Source: Peteryoungia algae (GTDB lineage Bacteria > Pseudomonadota > Alphaproteobacteria > Rhizobiales > Rhizobiaceae). From it: a DNA stretch of 64,000 nt. The notes under the pieces are model-generated. The model worked only from the letters and a program-made list of their open reading frames with translations, was not told the DNA's origin and ran no database searches. Made by a program: the position numbers and the translations under genes. Positions 51,224-59,284 of this stretch are shown one piece after another. Position 1 is the first letter of the stretch. Each line of letters begins with the position of its first letter. Location: the NCBI RefSeq assembly GCF_030369675.1, contig NZ_CP128477.1, positions 2,894,001-2,958,000 on the forward strand, read 5' to 3'.

Positions 51224-52462
51224 CTATTCGTCGTCTTCGCCATGATTGGCGATCATCATCGCCTCGAACGCCAGACGCTCGGTCTTGCGCATGCGTTCCG
51301 ATTCCGACTTGAGCTGGCCACAGGCGGCGAGGATGTCGCGGCCGCGCGGGGTGCGGATCGGCGAGGCATAACCGGCCTGATTGATGAAGTCGGCAAACTT
51401 CTCGATCTGCGCCCAGTCGGAACACTGATAATTGGTGCCCGGCCACGGGTTGAACGGAATGAGATTGATCTTCGCCGGCACGCCCTTCAGCAGCTGGATC
51501 AGACCCTTGGCGTCCTCAAGACTGTCATTGACGTCCTTCAGCATCACATATTCGAAGGTAATGCGACGCGCATTCGAGAGGCCCGGGTAATTGCGACAGG
51601 CCTCGATCAGTTCCTTCAGCGGATACTTCTTGTTGATCGGCACCAGCATATCGCGCAGCTCGTCGCGCACGGCATGCAGCGAGATTGCCAGCATCACGCC
51701 GATCTCCTCGCCGGTCCGGTAGATTTCCGGCACCACACCCGACGTCGACAGCGTGACGCGCCGCTTGGACAGCGACAGACCATCGCCGTCCGTCGCGATC
51801 AGCAGAGCCTTCTTCACTTCCTCGAAGTTGTAGAGCGGCTCGCCCATGCCCATCATGACGACATTGGTGATCTTGCGATCGCTCGACGGCATCATGGTGC
51901 CGACAGGGATTTCCCGATCGGGGAAATCGCCGAGACGGTCGCGTGCGAGCAGGAGCTGGGCCAGAATTTCTTCGGCTGTCAGGTTGCGCACGAGCTTCTG
52001 TGTGCCGGTATGGCAGAAGGAGCAGGTGAGCGTGCAGCCGACCTGGCTTGAAATGCACAGCGTGCCGCGGCCTTCTTCGGGGATGTAGACGCTTTCGACC
52101 TCGACCGGCCGGCCCGCCCCGCGCGGCGGGAAGCGCAGCAGCCACTTGCGGGTACCGTCATTGGAGACCTGCTCTTCGACGATCTCGGGACGGGCGATGG
52201 TGAAATGCGTCTTGAGCATTCCCCGCATGTCTTTGGAGACATTCACCATATGGTCGAAGTCGGAGACGCCCCGCACGTAGAGCCAGTTCCAGATCTGCGC
52301 CACGCGCATCTTGATCTGCTTCTCCGGCACGCCCTTGTCGCGCAGAGCCTCGCCCAGCTCCTCTCGGTCGAGGCCGATCAGGCTGGGTTTTTCCGCAAAA
52401 GCGCTGGAGCGAACCGGGGCCGTCGTCTGGCCACGCTCGGGAAGCGTCACTGTAGCAGTCAT
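51224..52462 (-). CDS. rlmN: 23S rRNA/tRNA adenine-C2 methyltransferase
   Basis: This radical SAM enzyme (412 residues) methylates A2503 of 23S rRNA and A37 of some tRNAs. The 4Fe-4S ligands are Cys143, Cys147 and Cys150 (CTLTCSFC), and Cys381 in AACGQLKSE is the methyl-carrying cysteine. The [12 protein letters not shown] and [12 protein letters not shown] motifs are present. The gene lies alone on the minus strand, about 240 bases downstream of the IalB-like gene. Confidence 0.98.
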   Translation of the reverse strand: MTATVTLPERGQTTAPVRSSAFAEKPSLIGLDREELGEALRDKGVPEKQIKMRVAQIWNWLYVRGVSDFDHMVNVSKDMRGMLKTHFTIARPEIVEEQVSNDGTRKWLLRFPPRGAGRPVEVESVYIPEEGRGTLCISSQVGCTLTCSFCHTGTQKLVRNLTAEEILAQLLLARDRLGDFPDREIPVGTMMPSSDRKITNVVMMGMGEPLYNFEEVKKALLIATDGDGLSLSKRRVTLSTSGVVPEIYRTGEEIGVMLAISLHAVRDELRDMLVPINKKYPLKELIEACRNYPGLSNARRITFEYVMLKDVNDSLEDAKGLIQLLKGVPAKINLIPFNPWPGTNYQCSDWAQIEKFADFINQAGYASPIRTPRGRDILAACGQLKSESERMRKTERLAFEAMMIANHGEDDE

Positions 52463-52650
52463 CGTCAGGACCTCTGGACCATCGGGAGAAGCAAGCTCGG
52501 ATCGAGCGCGTCTCGGCTGGCAGGTATGAATTCATGGATCATGGCGGACAGGGTCGCTCGAACCCCATGCCCTATTTTTCAGCGGCAATAGCAGCTTTTT
52601 TGCTTTCCGTCACCCCGACTGCCTGCGATGCGGCTATGCGAAAATGAAAG

Positions 52651-52675
52651 GGGCCGGTAGATGCTACCGGCCCCT
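52651..52675 (-). terminator. Terminator after the IalB-like gene
   Basis: GGGGCCGGTAG (52651-52661) pairs with CTACCGGCCCC (52665-52675), a perfect 11-base stem with a 3-base loop. On the minus strand it is followed by TTTCATTTTC, 25 bases past the stop. Confidence 0.7.
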
Positions 52676-52700
52676 CACACAAAGATTTGCCGATCCGGAC

Positions 52701-53204
52701 TTACTTGCAGTTCTGGATTTTCTGCAGGGCAGCCGAAATACCGGACAGCGAATAGGTGTAGCTCGTGGCGGTGCCACGTGCCGAAGTCGCCTTGACCGTC
52801 ATCGACGAACCACCCTTCATGGCAGCGACGAGCGCAGGCTCTTCAGCTGCGTTCTCGACCCAGGCCGAGCTGTCCTTGACGAACAAGACGAAGCTCTTGC
52901 TGTCGATCGTCACATTGACCTTGGAGTCGCCCTTCATCGGGTAACCCATCATCGCCTGCGGTTCATACGAGATGTTCTGACCGGGACGCTGCGACACGAC
53001 AAAGAAGATGTCGCCGTGATTGACGCTGGCCGGTTCCTTTGCCGTCGGAACTGACAGCACGTAGCAAACGGTGCCGCCATTCGACTTGTAGGAATAGGCG
53101 CCCCAGGCCTTGAACTGCTCGATCCGCGTGGGCGATTGCGCGTTGGCGAGCCCGCTGCTCGCCAGGAGGATTGCCAGTGCGGTTACGCTACTTCTTACGA
53201 ACAT
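52701..53204 (-). CDS. Invasion-associated locus B (IalB) family protein
   Basis: This 167-residue secreted protein has a Sec signal peptide (MFVRSSVTALAILLASSGLANA). The mature beta-rich domain is typical of IalB proteins (VCYVLSVPTAKEP, GDIFFVVSQRPGQN, SKSFVLFVKDSSAWV). A C-terminal Cys ends at KIQNCK. In Bartonella the family affects erythrocyte invasion, and free-living members are envelope proteins of unknown role. ATG 53204 gives a clean signal peptide; an upstream extension of 20 residues does not. Confidence 0.88.
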   Translation of the reverse strand: MFVRSSVTALAILLASSGLANAQSPTRIEQFKAWGAYSYKSNGGTVCYVLSVPTAKEPASVNHGDIFFVVSQRPGQNISYEPQAMMGYPMKGDSKVNVTIDSKSFVLFVKDSSAWVENAAEEPALVAAMKGGSSMTVKATSARGTATSYTYSLSGISAALQKIQNCK

Positions 53205-53467
53205 GTCTTCCTGCCGGTTGTTTCCATCCATCACCCGACCATCCGGCCGGGCGCTCATCGTCAAAACCTGTGTTCAGTTTGACTTAATTTACCTTACCAA
53301 ACGATGAACGGTGCGCGCCTTGTTGTCATAATCGGCGTCAACATTCTGCCTGGCGCCCCGAAAGCCGCGAAAAACGCTTTCCGGGCATCGATCTCACGCA
53401 CGATGTAGATGGAAAGAAAAAGGCAAGAATTGGGCTGCCCTGAACTCCGGGGCCGCCCCGAGACCAT

Positions 53468-53848
53468 TCAGGTGGGAAGCGCGTCGTCAGCCAGCACCCT
53501 GTCGGCCTCGTCGTAGTGGCGATCCTTGATATGCCTGTTTATCAAGGCGATCGCCGTCGTCAGCACTGCAATATCATCAGTGAAACCGACAACCGCGAGA
53601 ATATCCGGCACAACATCGATTGGCAGGACGAAATACCCCAGGGCCGCCAGCAGGATGCCCCTGACACGAAAAGGTGTTTCGCGGTCCGTCGCGCAATAAT
53701 AGGCAGCAACCAGATCCCGAGAAAAAGGGATTTGCCGGGCGGCTTTCTTGAAGGTCGGCCAGAAACGGCTTCGCACCTTCTCTTCCTGCCTTTCCTGCGT
53801 CTTCTCGTCGCCCGGAAGCAGGATCTCACCGATCTTCACATCATCCAT
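53468..53848 (-). CDS. DUF1232 (YkvA-type) protein
   Basis: This 126-residue protein carries the DUF1232 core YFVLPIDVVPDILAVVGFTDDIAVL, two short hydrophobic helices with the characteristic D-x-x-PD motif, followed by a basic, His/Arg-rich tail. The N-terminal half is charged and soluble. The family function is unknown. ATG 53848 (MDDVKIGEILL) is the likely start; 11 more codons are open upstream. Confidence 0.87.
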   Translation of the reverse strand: MDDVKIGEILLPGDEKTQERQEEKVRSRFWPTFKKAARQIPFSRDLVAAYYCATDRETPFRVRGILLAALGYFVLPIDVVPDILAVVGFTDDIAVLTTAIALINRHIKDRHYDEADRVLADDALPT

Positions 53849-53924
53849 AGCCCATCGATCCTTTCGTTCGGACCCGATCAATCATATGTGAAGCGAGCGA
53901 ACCGAATTCAATCGCCGCACATCG

Positions 53925-54227
53925 TTATCCGTTTCGAGCCGCAGCCAGATCCATGAGAACGGCAAGCTTGAAATCCAGTTCCGTCACGCCGCCGGCAGAA
54001 TGGGTCGTCAGCATCACGTCAACCTTCTTGTAGACATTGAACCATTCCGGATGATGGTCCAACTTCTCCGCTGCAAGCGCGCATTCGGTCATGAAGCCAA
54101 AGGCCTGGCGAAAATCGCGAAAGACATAGTGCTTTTCGATGGCAGCACCGTCTCTGCCCGCCGTCCAGCCGTGCATCTCTCCGAGACGAGCCGCAATGGA
54201 CGTCGCATCCAGTTTTTCGTATTTCAT
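53925..54227 (-). CDS. 4a-hydroxytetrahydrobiopterin dehydratase (PhhB/PCD)
   Basis: This 100-residue pterin-4a-carbinolamine dehydratase recycles the cofactor of aromatic amino-acid hydroxylases. The conserved active-site motif [20 protein letters not shown] in outline and the [12 protein letters not shown] segment are visible. No phenylalanine hydroxylase lies nearby, so it may serve another pterin enzyme. It is divergent from the phosphatase gene, with 37 bases between the starts. Confidence 0.93.
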   Translation of the reverse strand: MKYEKLDATSIAARLGEMHGWTAGRDGAAIEKHYVFRDFRQAFGFMTECALAAEKLDHHPEWFNVYKKVDVMLTTHSAGGVTELDFKLAVLMDLAAARNG

Positions 54228-54264
54228 CTGCCGTCACTCCTCGTTTGCCTTCCAGGATCAATCC

Positions 54265-54723
54265 ATGCCGGCACCTTCAATTCTCTTCGTCTGCCTTGGC
54301 AATATCTGCCGCTCACCGCTAGCGGAAGGAATCTATCGTCACCTGACGGAGGCTGCCAGCGAAAAGCCTGTGATCGCCTCGGCCGGAATTGGTGGCTGGC
54401 ATGTCGGCAACCCGCCCGATCGGCGATCGATCAAGGTGGCAGCCGCGAAAGGCATCGATCTCGCGCACCAACGCGCACGGCAGGTCCGCCGCGACGATTT
54501 CGTCGATTTCGATCTGGTGGTTGCGATGGACAACAGCAATCTGGCGAGACTGGAGACCATGATGCCGGCCGAGGCAACGGCTCGCCTGCACCTTTTCGCC
54601 GATCTCGCATTCGGCACAAGGCAGGATGTGCCTGACCCTTATTACGGTGACCTGGAAGACTTTGAGGCCGTTTACAGCATGCTCTTTTCGGGCTGCAGCG
54701 CCGTCGTTGCGAAATTCGAATAG
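54265..54723 (+). CDS. Low-molecular-weight protein-tyrosine-phosphatase
   Basis: This 152-residue phosphatase has the C-x5-R active site at residues 10-16 (CLGNICRSP) and the general acid Asp124 in DPYYGD. It dephosphorylates tyrosine-phosphorylated proteins or small phosphoesters; the partner is unknown and no tyrosine kinase is adjacent. The ATG at 54265 is at the family start. Its 3' end overlaps the converging ThpR gene by 52 bases, an unusually long overlap. Confidence 0.95.
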   Translation: MPAPSILFVCLGNICRSPLAEGIYRHLTEAASEKPVIASAGIGGWHVGNPPDRRSIKVAAAKGIDLAHQRARQVRRDDFVDFDLVVAMDNSNLARLETMMPAEATARLHLFADLAFGTRQDVPDPYYGDLEDFEAVYSMLFSGCSAVVAKFE

Positions 54724-55265
54724 CCCATCGTCTCTCGGAGCGGGAAGGCCTCTTCGGTCAGATAGGGGCCGCCGCCAACCGAATCCCGGGAAGAGAGCAG
54801 GACGAAGCGTCCGACCCGGAACGGGGCGGTCTGGAAATCCCCGCGGCCTCCAAGGTAATGCACGACGTCCTCCACCCGCGAAGCCTTGAGCCTGGCCAGT
54901 GTCACATGGGGGGTAAACTTGCGTGGGTCGGGAGCAAGGCCGATACGCTGACAGATCCGTTCGATCTCGCCCTGAAGCGCGTAGAGTTCCGGCGCGCCTG
55001 AAACGCCTGCCCAGATCGAATGAGGCTTCTTCGAACCGAAGGAGCCGATGCCGTTCAGAGCCAGGGAAAATTCGGGGCGATCGATCCGGTCGAGCCTGTC
55101 GACGACCTCGTCCGCCGTCCTGCCATCCACGTCGCCGATGAAGCGCAATGTAATGTGGTAATTCTCCACATCGATCCAGCGCGCTCCGGGGAGGCCACCG
55201 CGAAGCAATGAGAGACTCATGGCGGCGTTGCGCGGAATTTCGAGGGCAGTGAACAATCTCGGCAT
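54672..55265 (-). CDS. thpR: RNA 2',3'-cyclic phosphodiesterase (ThpR-like)
   Basis: This 197-residue 2H phosphoesterase has two catalytic HxTx motifs, in YHITLRFIGD and TPHVTLARLK. The LFTALEIPRNAA N-terminus and GIGSFGSKK segment are typical of the ThpR/LigT group. In other bacteria it hydrolyses 2',3'-cyclic nucleotides at RNA ends. The 3' end overlaps the phosphatase gene by 52 bases. Confidence 0.92.
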   Translation of the reverse strand: MPRLFTALEIPRNAAMSLSLLRGGLPGARWIDVENYHITLRFIGDVDGRTADEVVDRLDRIDRPEFSLALNGIGSFGSKKPHSIWAGVSGAPELYALQGEIERICQRIGLAPDPRKFTPHVTLARLKASRVEDVVHYLGGRGDFQTAPFRVGRFVLLSSRDSVGGGPYLTEEAFPLRETMGYSNFATTALQPEKSML

Positions 55266-55513
55266 GGAGCGCTCCCCGAATCTTTTGCAGGTGATGACAG
55301 CGAATCACGCAATGACATCAGGCGCAAGGGCATCGTAAAAATTATCGCCCATCGGTCAAAACGTGGGATCTGGCGGGCTGACGGCTTTGATCTCGACGAC
55401 TTCGTGCGAAACAGCCGCAATGCCAGGGCAGCAGCGGTTGCTGCGCAAACTCTTGAAAGCTCAAGGCCGTTCCCCGCCAGGGACGCTCTGGTACCGGTGT
55501 CAAAGCGTCCGGT

Positions 55514-56395
55514 TTACAGCGCCTGCTGGGCCTCTCCCCATTGCCTCGGCGACTGGCCATACAGGCGTTTGAACTCCCGGCTGAATTGCGACGGGCTCAC
55601 ATATCCGACATCCATGGCCGCTTCGCTCACGGTCATGCCGCCTGCGATCTTCATCGCAGCATTGTTGAGGCGCATCGATTTTACGAATTGGATCGGCGCC
55701 ATCGTCGTGACCTGCTTGAACTTGCGATGAAACACGGCCCGGCTCATGCCGGCGCGGCTTGCCATGTCATCGATCGAGATCGTTGCATCCAGATTTGACG
55801 ACACGTGTGCGATGGAACGTGCGATGGCATTTCCGGTACCAAAGGCTTGTCGTGCAAAGAGGCCCGCATCGCCCTTGAGGATTGCATAATACACCTCCAG
55901 CAAGCGCGCCTTGCCAAGAACTGCAATATCCGTCCGACTTCCCACGAGTTGCAGCAAACGCAGCAGCGCATCGGTAAAGCCATCATCCCATCCGGCGAGC
56001 TTGATCCCTTGAGCGCGCAACGCCCCTTTGGTCATGGGCAGGACGCCGCTGGCATTCTCCATTTCCATCGCCAATCCGGTCATGATGGCCGGGTCCAGCG
56101 CGATCATGACGCCGTAGAGAGGCGCTTCAGGCGATGCTGCGGGTGTGCCGGCTTTGACGGGCATCGACATCGGGCAGCACAGATATTCGCTGTCGTCGTA
56201 AACATACCTTTGCCCGTCGAAAACGGCTTCCTTCGCCCCGCTGACGATGGCCACGGCGCAGGGGTCATAGACCACCGGAACGCACGGAATGGCTTCCGTG
56301 GCCCGAAACAGGCGCACGCCGGGAATTCCAGCCTCCGTCAGCCCGTCCCGGTCAGTTCGACTGATGATGAGGTTTTTGATCTGGGTCTTGCACAT
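55514..56395 (-). CDS. AraC family transcriptional regulator
   Basis: This 293-residue regulator (from ATG 56395) has an N-terminal AraC_N-type effector domain and a C-terminal pair of helix-turn-helix motifs (TISIDDMASRAGMSRAVFHRKFK and MTVSEAAMDVGYVSPSQFSREFK in outline), ending at YGQSPRQW. It is divergent from the SDR gene at 56568 and probably controls it. The frame extends to 56467. Just past its stop, GGACGCT (55481-55487) and AGCGTCC (55504-55510) form a weak hairpin. Confidence 0.9.
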   Translation of the reverse strand: MCKTQIKNLIISRTDRDGLTEAGIPGVRLFRATEAIPCVPVVYDPCAVAIVSGAKEAVFDGQRYVYDDSEYLCCPMSMPVKAGTPAASPEAPLYGVMIALDPAIMTGLAMEMENASGVLPMTKGALRAQGIKLAGWDDGFTDALLRLLQLVGSRTDIAVLGKARLLEVYYAILKGDAGLFARQAFGTGNAIARSIAHVSSNLDATISIDDMASRAGMSRAVFHRKFKQVTTMAPIQFVKSMRLNNAAMKIAGGMTVSEAAMDVGYVSPSQFSREFKRLYGQSPRQWGEAQQAL

Positions 56396-56567
56396 GGGAG
56401 CATGTCTAGCGACCAGAACCCGCTTGGCAACCACCTTGATACAATTAGGCAAGAAATCGCGATTCATTCGCCTGTTTCAAAGCACCCATGAGAGTTATCT
56501 GCAATCTCAAGACAGGACGAGACCCATACCTCGCGCGGCGTTGGCCGGCGACCAAAGGAGCAAGACG

Positions 56568-57521
56568 ATGCCAGACACAACATTCGGACCCAAGGGCTGG
56601 ACCCCGGACCGCATTGGCAGCCTCGAGGGCAAGACCTACCTCATCACTGGGGCGAACGCGGGTGCTGGATTCCAGGCGGCCCGGACGCTTCTGAAGAAGA
56701 GCGCCAAAGTTGTGATGCTGAACCGCTCGACCGAAAAATCACAGGCTGCAGTCGCGGAACTGAAGAACGAATTCGGCAGGGACGCCGATGTGAGCTTCGT
56801 CCGCATGGACCTCGCTTCGCTTGCCAGCGTGCGAGAAGCCGCAGCCGAAATTCTAAAGACCGTTCCCCGGATCGACGCGCTCATCTGCAACGCCGCCATC
56901 GCCCAGGTACCGAAGCGCAAGCTGACCGAGGATGGGTTCGAAAGCCAGCTTGGCACCAACCATTACGGCCACTTCCTGCTCAGCGGTCTGCTCTTCGAGC
57001 GGATCGAGGCGTCACACGGCAGGATCGTCGTCGTGGCCAGCCTTGGCTACAACTTGGGGCTCAAGACGATCAGATTTGACGACATGAACTGGACAGAAGG
57101 TTATGGCCCGAACACCGCCTACTCGCAAAGCAAGCTGGCTCAGATGATGTTTGCTTACGAATTGCAAGACAGGCTGCAGGTGGCAGGCAAAACCAACGTG
57201 AAGGTCTACGTCTGCCATCCCGGCTCTTCGGCAACATCGCTCATCACCACCAGCGGCAGCCGGACGATGCGGTTCATCTGGTGGCTCATGACCAAAACGC
57301 CGATGGTTCAGACCGCTGAGCAAGGATCCTATCCCGAGGTGATGTGTGCGACCGAAGAGGCTTTGACCGCGCAACGTGCGCTCTATGGTCCCACGGGCCG
57401 CATGGAAGCCATCGGCCCGGTCGGCAAGGGCACATTGAACCCCCACGCTCACGACAAGCCCGTGATGACGGAGCTGTGGGACGTGTCCGAAGATGCGACG
57501 GGCTTCACCTGGAAATTCTGA
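56568..57521 (+). CDS. SDR family oxidoreductase (retinol dehydrogenase-like)
   Basis: This 317-residue SDR has TGANAGAG at about 27-34, an Arg in MLNRSTE after beta2 that suggests NADP(H), LICNAAIAQ and the catalytic YSQSK. The longer C-terminal region (about 250-317) resembles oxidoreductases related to the retinol/WW-domain group. The ATG at 56568 has AAAGGAG upstream. It is divergent from the AraC regulator, its likely controller. The gene is followed by about 330 bases without a gene. Confidence 0.9.
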   Translation: MPDTTFGPKGWTPDRIGSLEGKTYLITGANAGAGFQAARTLLKKSAKVVMLNRSTEKSQAAVAELKNEFGRDADVSFVRMDLASLASVREAAAEILKTVPRIDALICNAAIAQVPKRKLTEDGFESQLGTNHYGHFLLSGLLFERIEASHGRIVVVASLGYNLGLKTIRFDDMNWTEGYGPNTAYSQSKLAQMMFAYELQDRLQVAGKTNVKVYVCHPGSSATSLITTSGSRTMRFIWWLMTKTPMVQTAEQGSYPEVMCATEEALTAQRALYGPTGRMEAIGPVGKGTLNPHAHDKPVMTELWDVSEDATGFTWKF

Positions 57522-57848
57522 GGAAGAGATCTGCAACGCGTCTGCCAGTGTTCCGCCAGCCAGGCGGACATTGGCGGGCAGCGCAGTTTCAGTCACCTCA
57601 AGGGCTTGAACCAGGCACCGTGGCGGCCAGAATTCCGCCACCCAGCCCGAGCAGGTGCGGCGAGCGGGCAAGCGTGATGTGGTCCCCGTGCTGCCGAAAT
57701 TTCATTCCGCCAATGAGGTCGCAAGCGAACAGCGGGCAGCAGCCATATGGGCACGGCGCCAGATAGCATGCCTTTGCGTCGCATGAACCACTGCCTCACG
57801 CCCGATGTCGCGTCCATGGCGGTCAGTCAACGGCGCCGGCGCAAGCCT
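57522..57848. other. 327-base gap without a supported gene
   Basis: No open frame here has both a start and a family-like sequence. On the minus strand a cysteine-rich stretch (57610-57795) stays open without a start codon, so it could be a degraded remnant. No transposase, direct repeat or tRNA is visible at its edges. Confidence 0.5.
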
Positions 57849-58496
57849 TTAATTCGACTGCCCCCTGATACCCGCCACCCATGTTCCGGCGAGAGGCAAC
57901 ATGCGCTCTGCCATCAGCTTCAGCCCCTCGGTATTGGGATGCATGCCGTCGTCGAGCAAAAGGCTACGTTCGGTGATCACTCCGTCGAGCACGAAGGGAT
58001 AAAGCGGCAGATCGTATCTTTCGGCGAGACGCGGATAGATCGCATTGAACGTCCGAGCGTAATCGTCACCCATGTTGGGCGGAGCCAGCATCCCGACAAA
58101 GAAGATCGGAATATTGCGTTCTTTCAATCGTATGATGATCTGTTCGAGGTTCTTCTCCGTTTGCTCCGGTGCAATCCCGCGCAGGGCGTCATTCGCACCG
58201 AGCTCGAGAATCACGCCATCTGTCCCATCGGGAACCGACCAGTCGACACGGGACAGACCACCGGATGTCGTGTCGCCGGAGACGCCGGCATTGGTGATCA
58301 CCACCTCATGCCCCTGGGCAGCCAGCTGCCTTTGAAGCTGGGCTGGCAAGGCGTCCTCCTGAGGCAGCTGATAGCCTGCCATCAGGCTGTCGCCAAACCC
58401 GACGAGTTGCAGAGGCTCGGCCGCTGCAAACCTGGGACCGGCGAGCGCGGCGATCAGGATCACGGCGAAATGAAGGAGCGCTGCTTTAAATGTCAT
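57849..58496 (-). CDS. Arylesterase / GDSL lysophospholipase (TesA-like)
   Basis: This 215-residue SGNH hydrolase has a Sec signal peptide (about 1-26), the nucleophile Ser37 in GFGDSLMAGY, the Asn in LGANDAL and the Asp183/His186 pair in DDGMHPN. It should act in the periplasm on esters, thioesters or lysophospholipids. AGGGAAGG precedes the ATG. It is divergent from the ABC ATPase gene, an arrangement conserved with E. coli tesA/ybbA. Confidence 0.93.
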   Translation of the reverse strand: MTFKAALLHFAVILIAALAGPRFAAAEPLQLVGFGDSLMAGYQLPQEDALPAQLQRQLAAQGHEVVITNAGVSGDTTSGGLSRVDWSVPDGTDGVILELGANDALRGIAPEQTEKNLEQIIIRLKERNIPIFFVGMLAPPNMGDDYARTFNAIYPRLAERYDLPLYPFVLDGVITERSLLLDDGMHPNTEGLKLMAERMLPLAGTWVAGIRGQSN

Positions 58497-58570
58497 GGTG
58501 CCTTCCCTAGATTGGCAGTTGTTCCGCAGTGCAGCGGAGCATTGTCTCGTCAGATATAGGATGGCCGAGT

Positions 58571-59284
58571 GTGAGAAACAGCATCATCGAACTGAAAAGC
58601 GCCGATCTCACCCTGGGCAATGCCGCAGCCTCCGTTCACGTTCTGAAGAGCATCGACCTTTCCATCGCAGAGGGCGAGGCGGTCGGGATCGTGGGGCCAT
58701 CCGGCTCGGGAAAATCGACGCTTTTGATGGTGCTCGCCGGACTGGAACGCCTCGACAGCGGTGAGATCCATGTCCGTGACACACCGCTCCATACGCTGAG
58801 CGAGGATCGGCTTGCGGATTTCCGCGGCAAGAACATCGGTATCGTCTTCCAGTCCTTCCATCTGATCGCCAACATGACTGCGCTCGAAAACGTCGCCGTT
58901 CCGCTGGAGCTTGCGAACGTGAAAGGCGCCTTCGACATCGCGCGCAAGGAATTGGAGGCCGTCGGGCTTGGAGAGCGCCTCAGCCACTATCCCGGCCAGC
59001 TGTCCGGCGGTGAACAGCAGCGCGTCGCAATCGCCAGGGCGCTCGCACCCTCGCCCGCCGTTCTCATCGCCGACGAACCCACAGGCAACCTGGACACGGA
59101 AACCGGCCGGCAGATCGCCGATCTCCTCTTCACCAAGCAAAGCGAACGCGGGATGACACTGATCCTGGTGACCCACGACCCGTCACTCGCCGCCCGCTGC
59201 ACACGCCAGATCCGTGTGGCCTCGGGCCAGATCGCGGGCGACAGCCGAAACGAGCAGGCCCGTCTCGCTTCGGTGCCCGCATGA
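58571..59284 (+). CDS. ABC transporter ATP-binding protein (YbbA-like)
   Basis: This 237-residue ATPase has Walker A GPSGSGKST at about 43-51, the ABC signature LSGGEQQRVAIARAL and Walker B VLIADEPTGN. It belongs to the LolD/MacB-type group that pairs with FtsX-like permeases. The start is probably the GTG at 58571 (AGGA nine bases upstream); the frame is open from 58529. Its stop overlaps the permease start (ATGA), so the two subunits are translationally coupled. Confidence 0.93.
   Translation: MRNSIIELKSADLTLGNAAASVHVLKSIDLSIAEGEAVGIVGPSGSGKSTLLMVLAGLERLDSGEIHVRDTPLHTLSEDRLADFRGKNIGIVFQSFHLIANMTALENVAVPLELANVKGAFDIARKELEAVGLGERLSHYPGQLSGGEQQRVAIARALAPSPAVLIADEPTGNLDTETGRQIADLLFTKQSERGMTLILVTHDPSLAARCTRQIRVASGQIAGDSRNEQARLASVPA

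Noticed and set aside
57610..57795. Cysteine-rich minus-strand protein in the gene-free gap
   Set aside because: It has no start codon after the upstream in-frame stop and no recognisable family; I treat it as at most a remnant.
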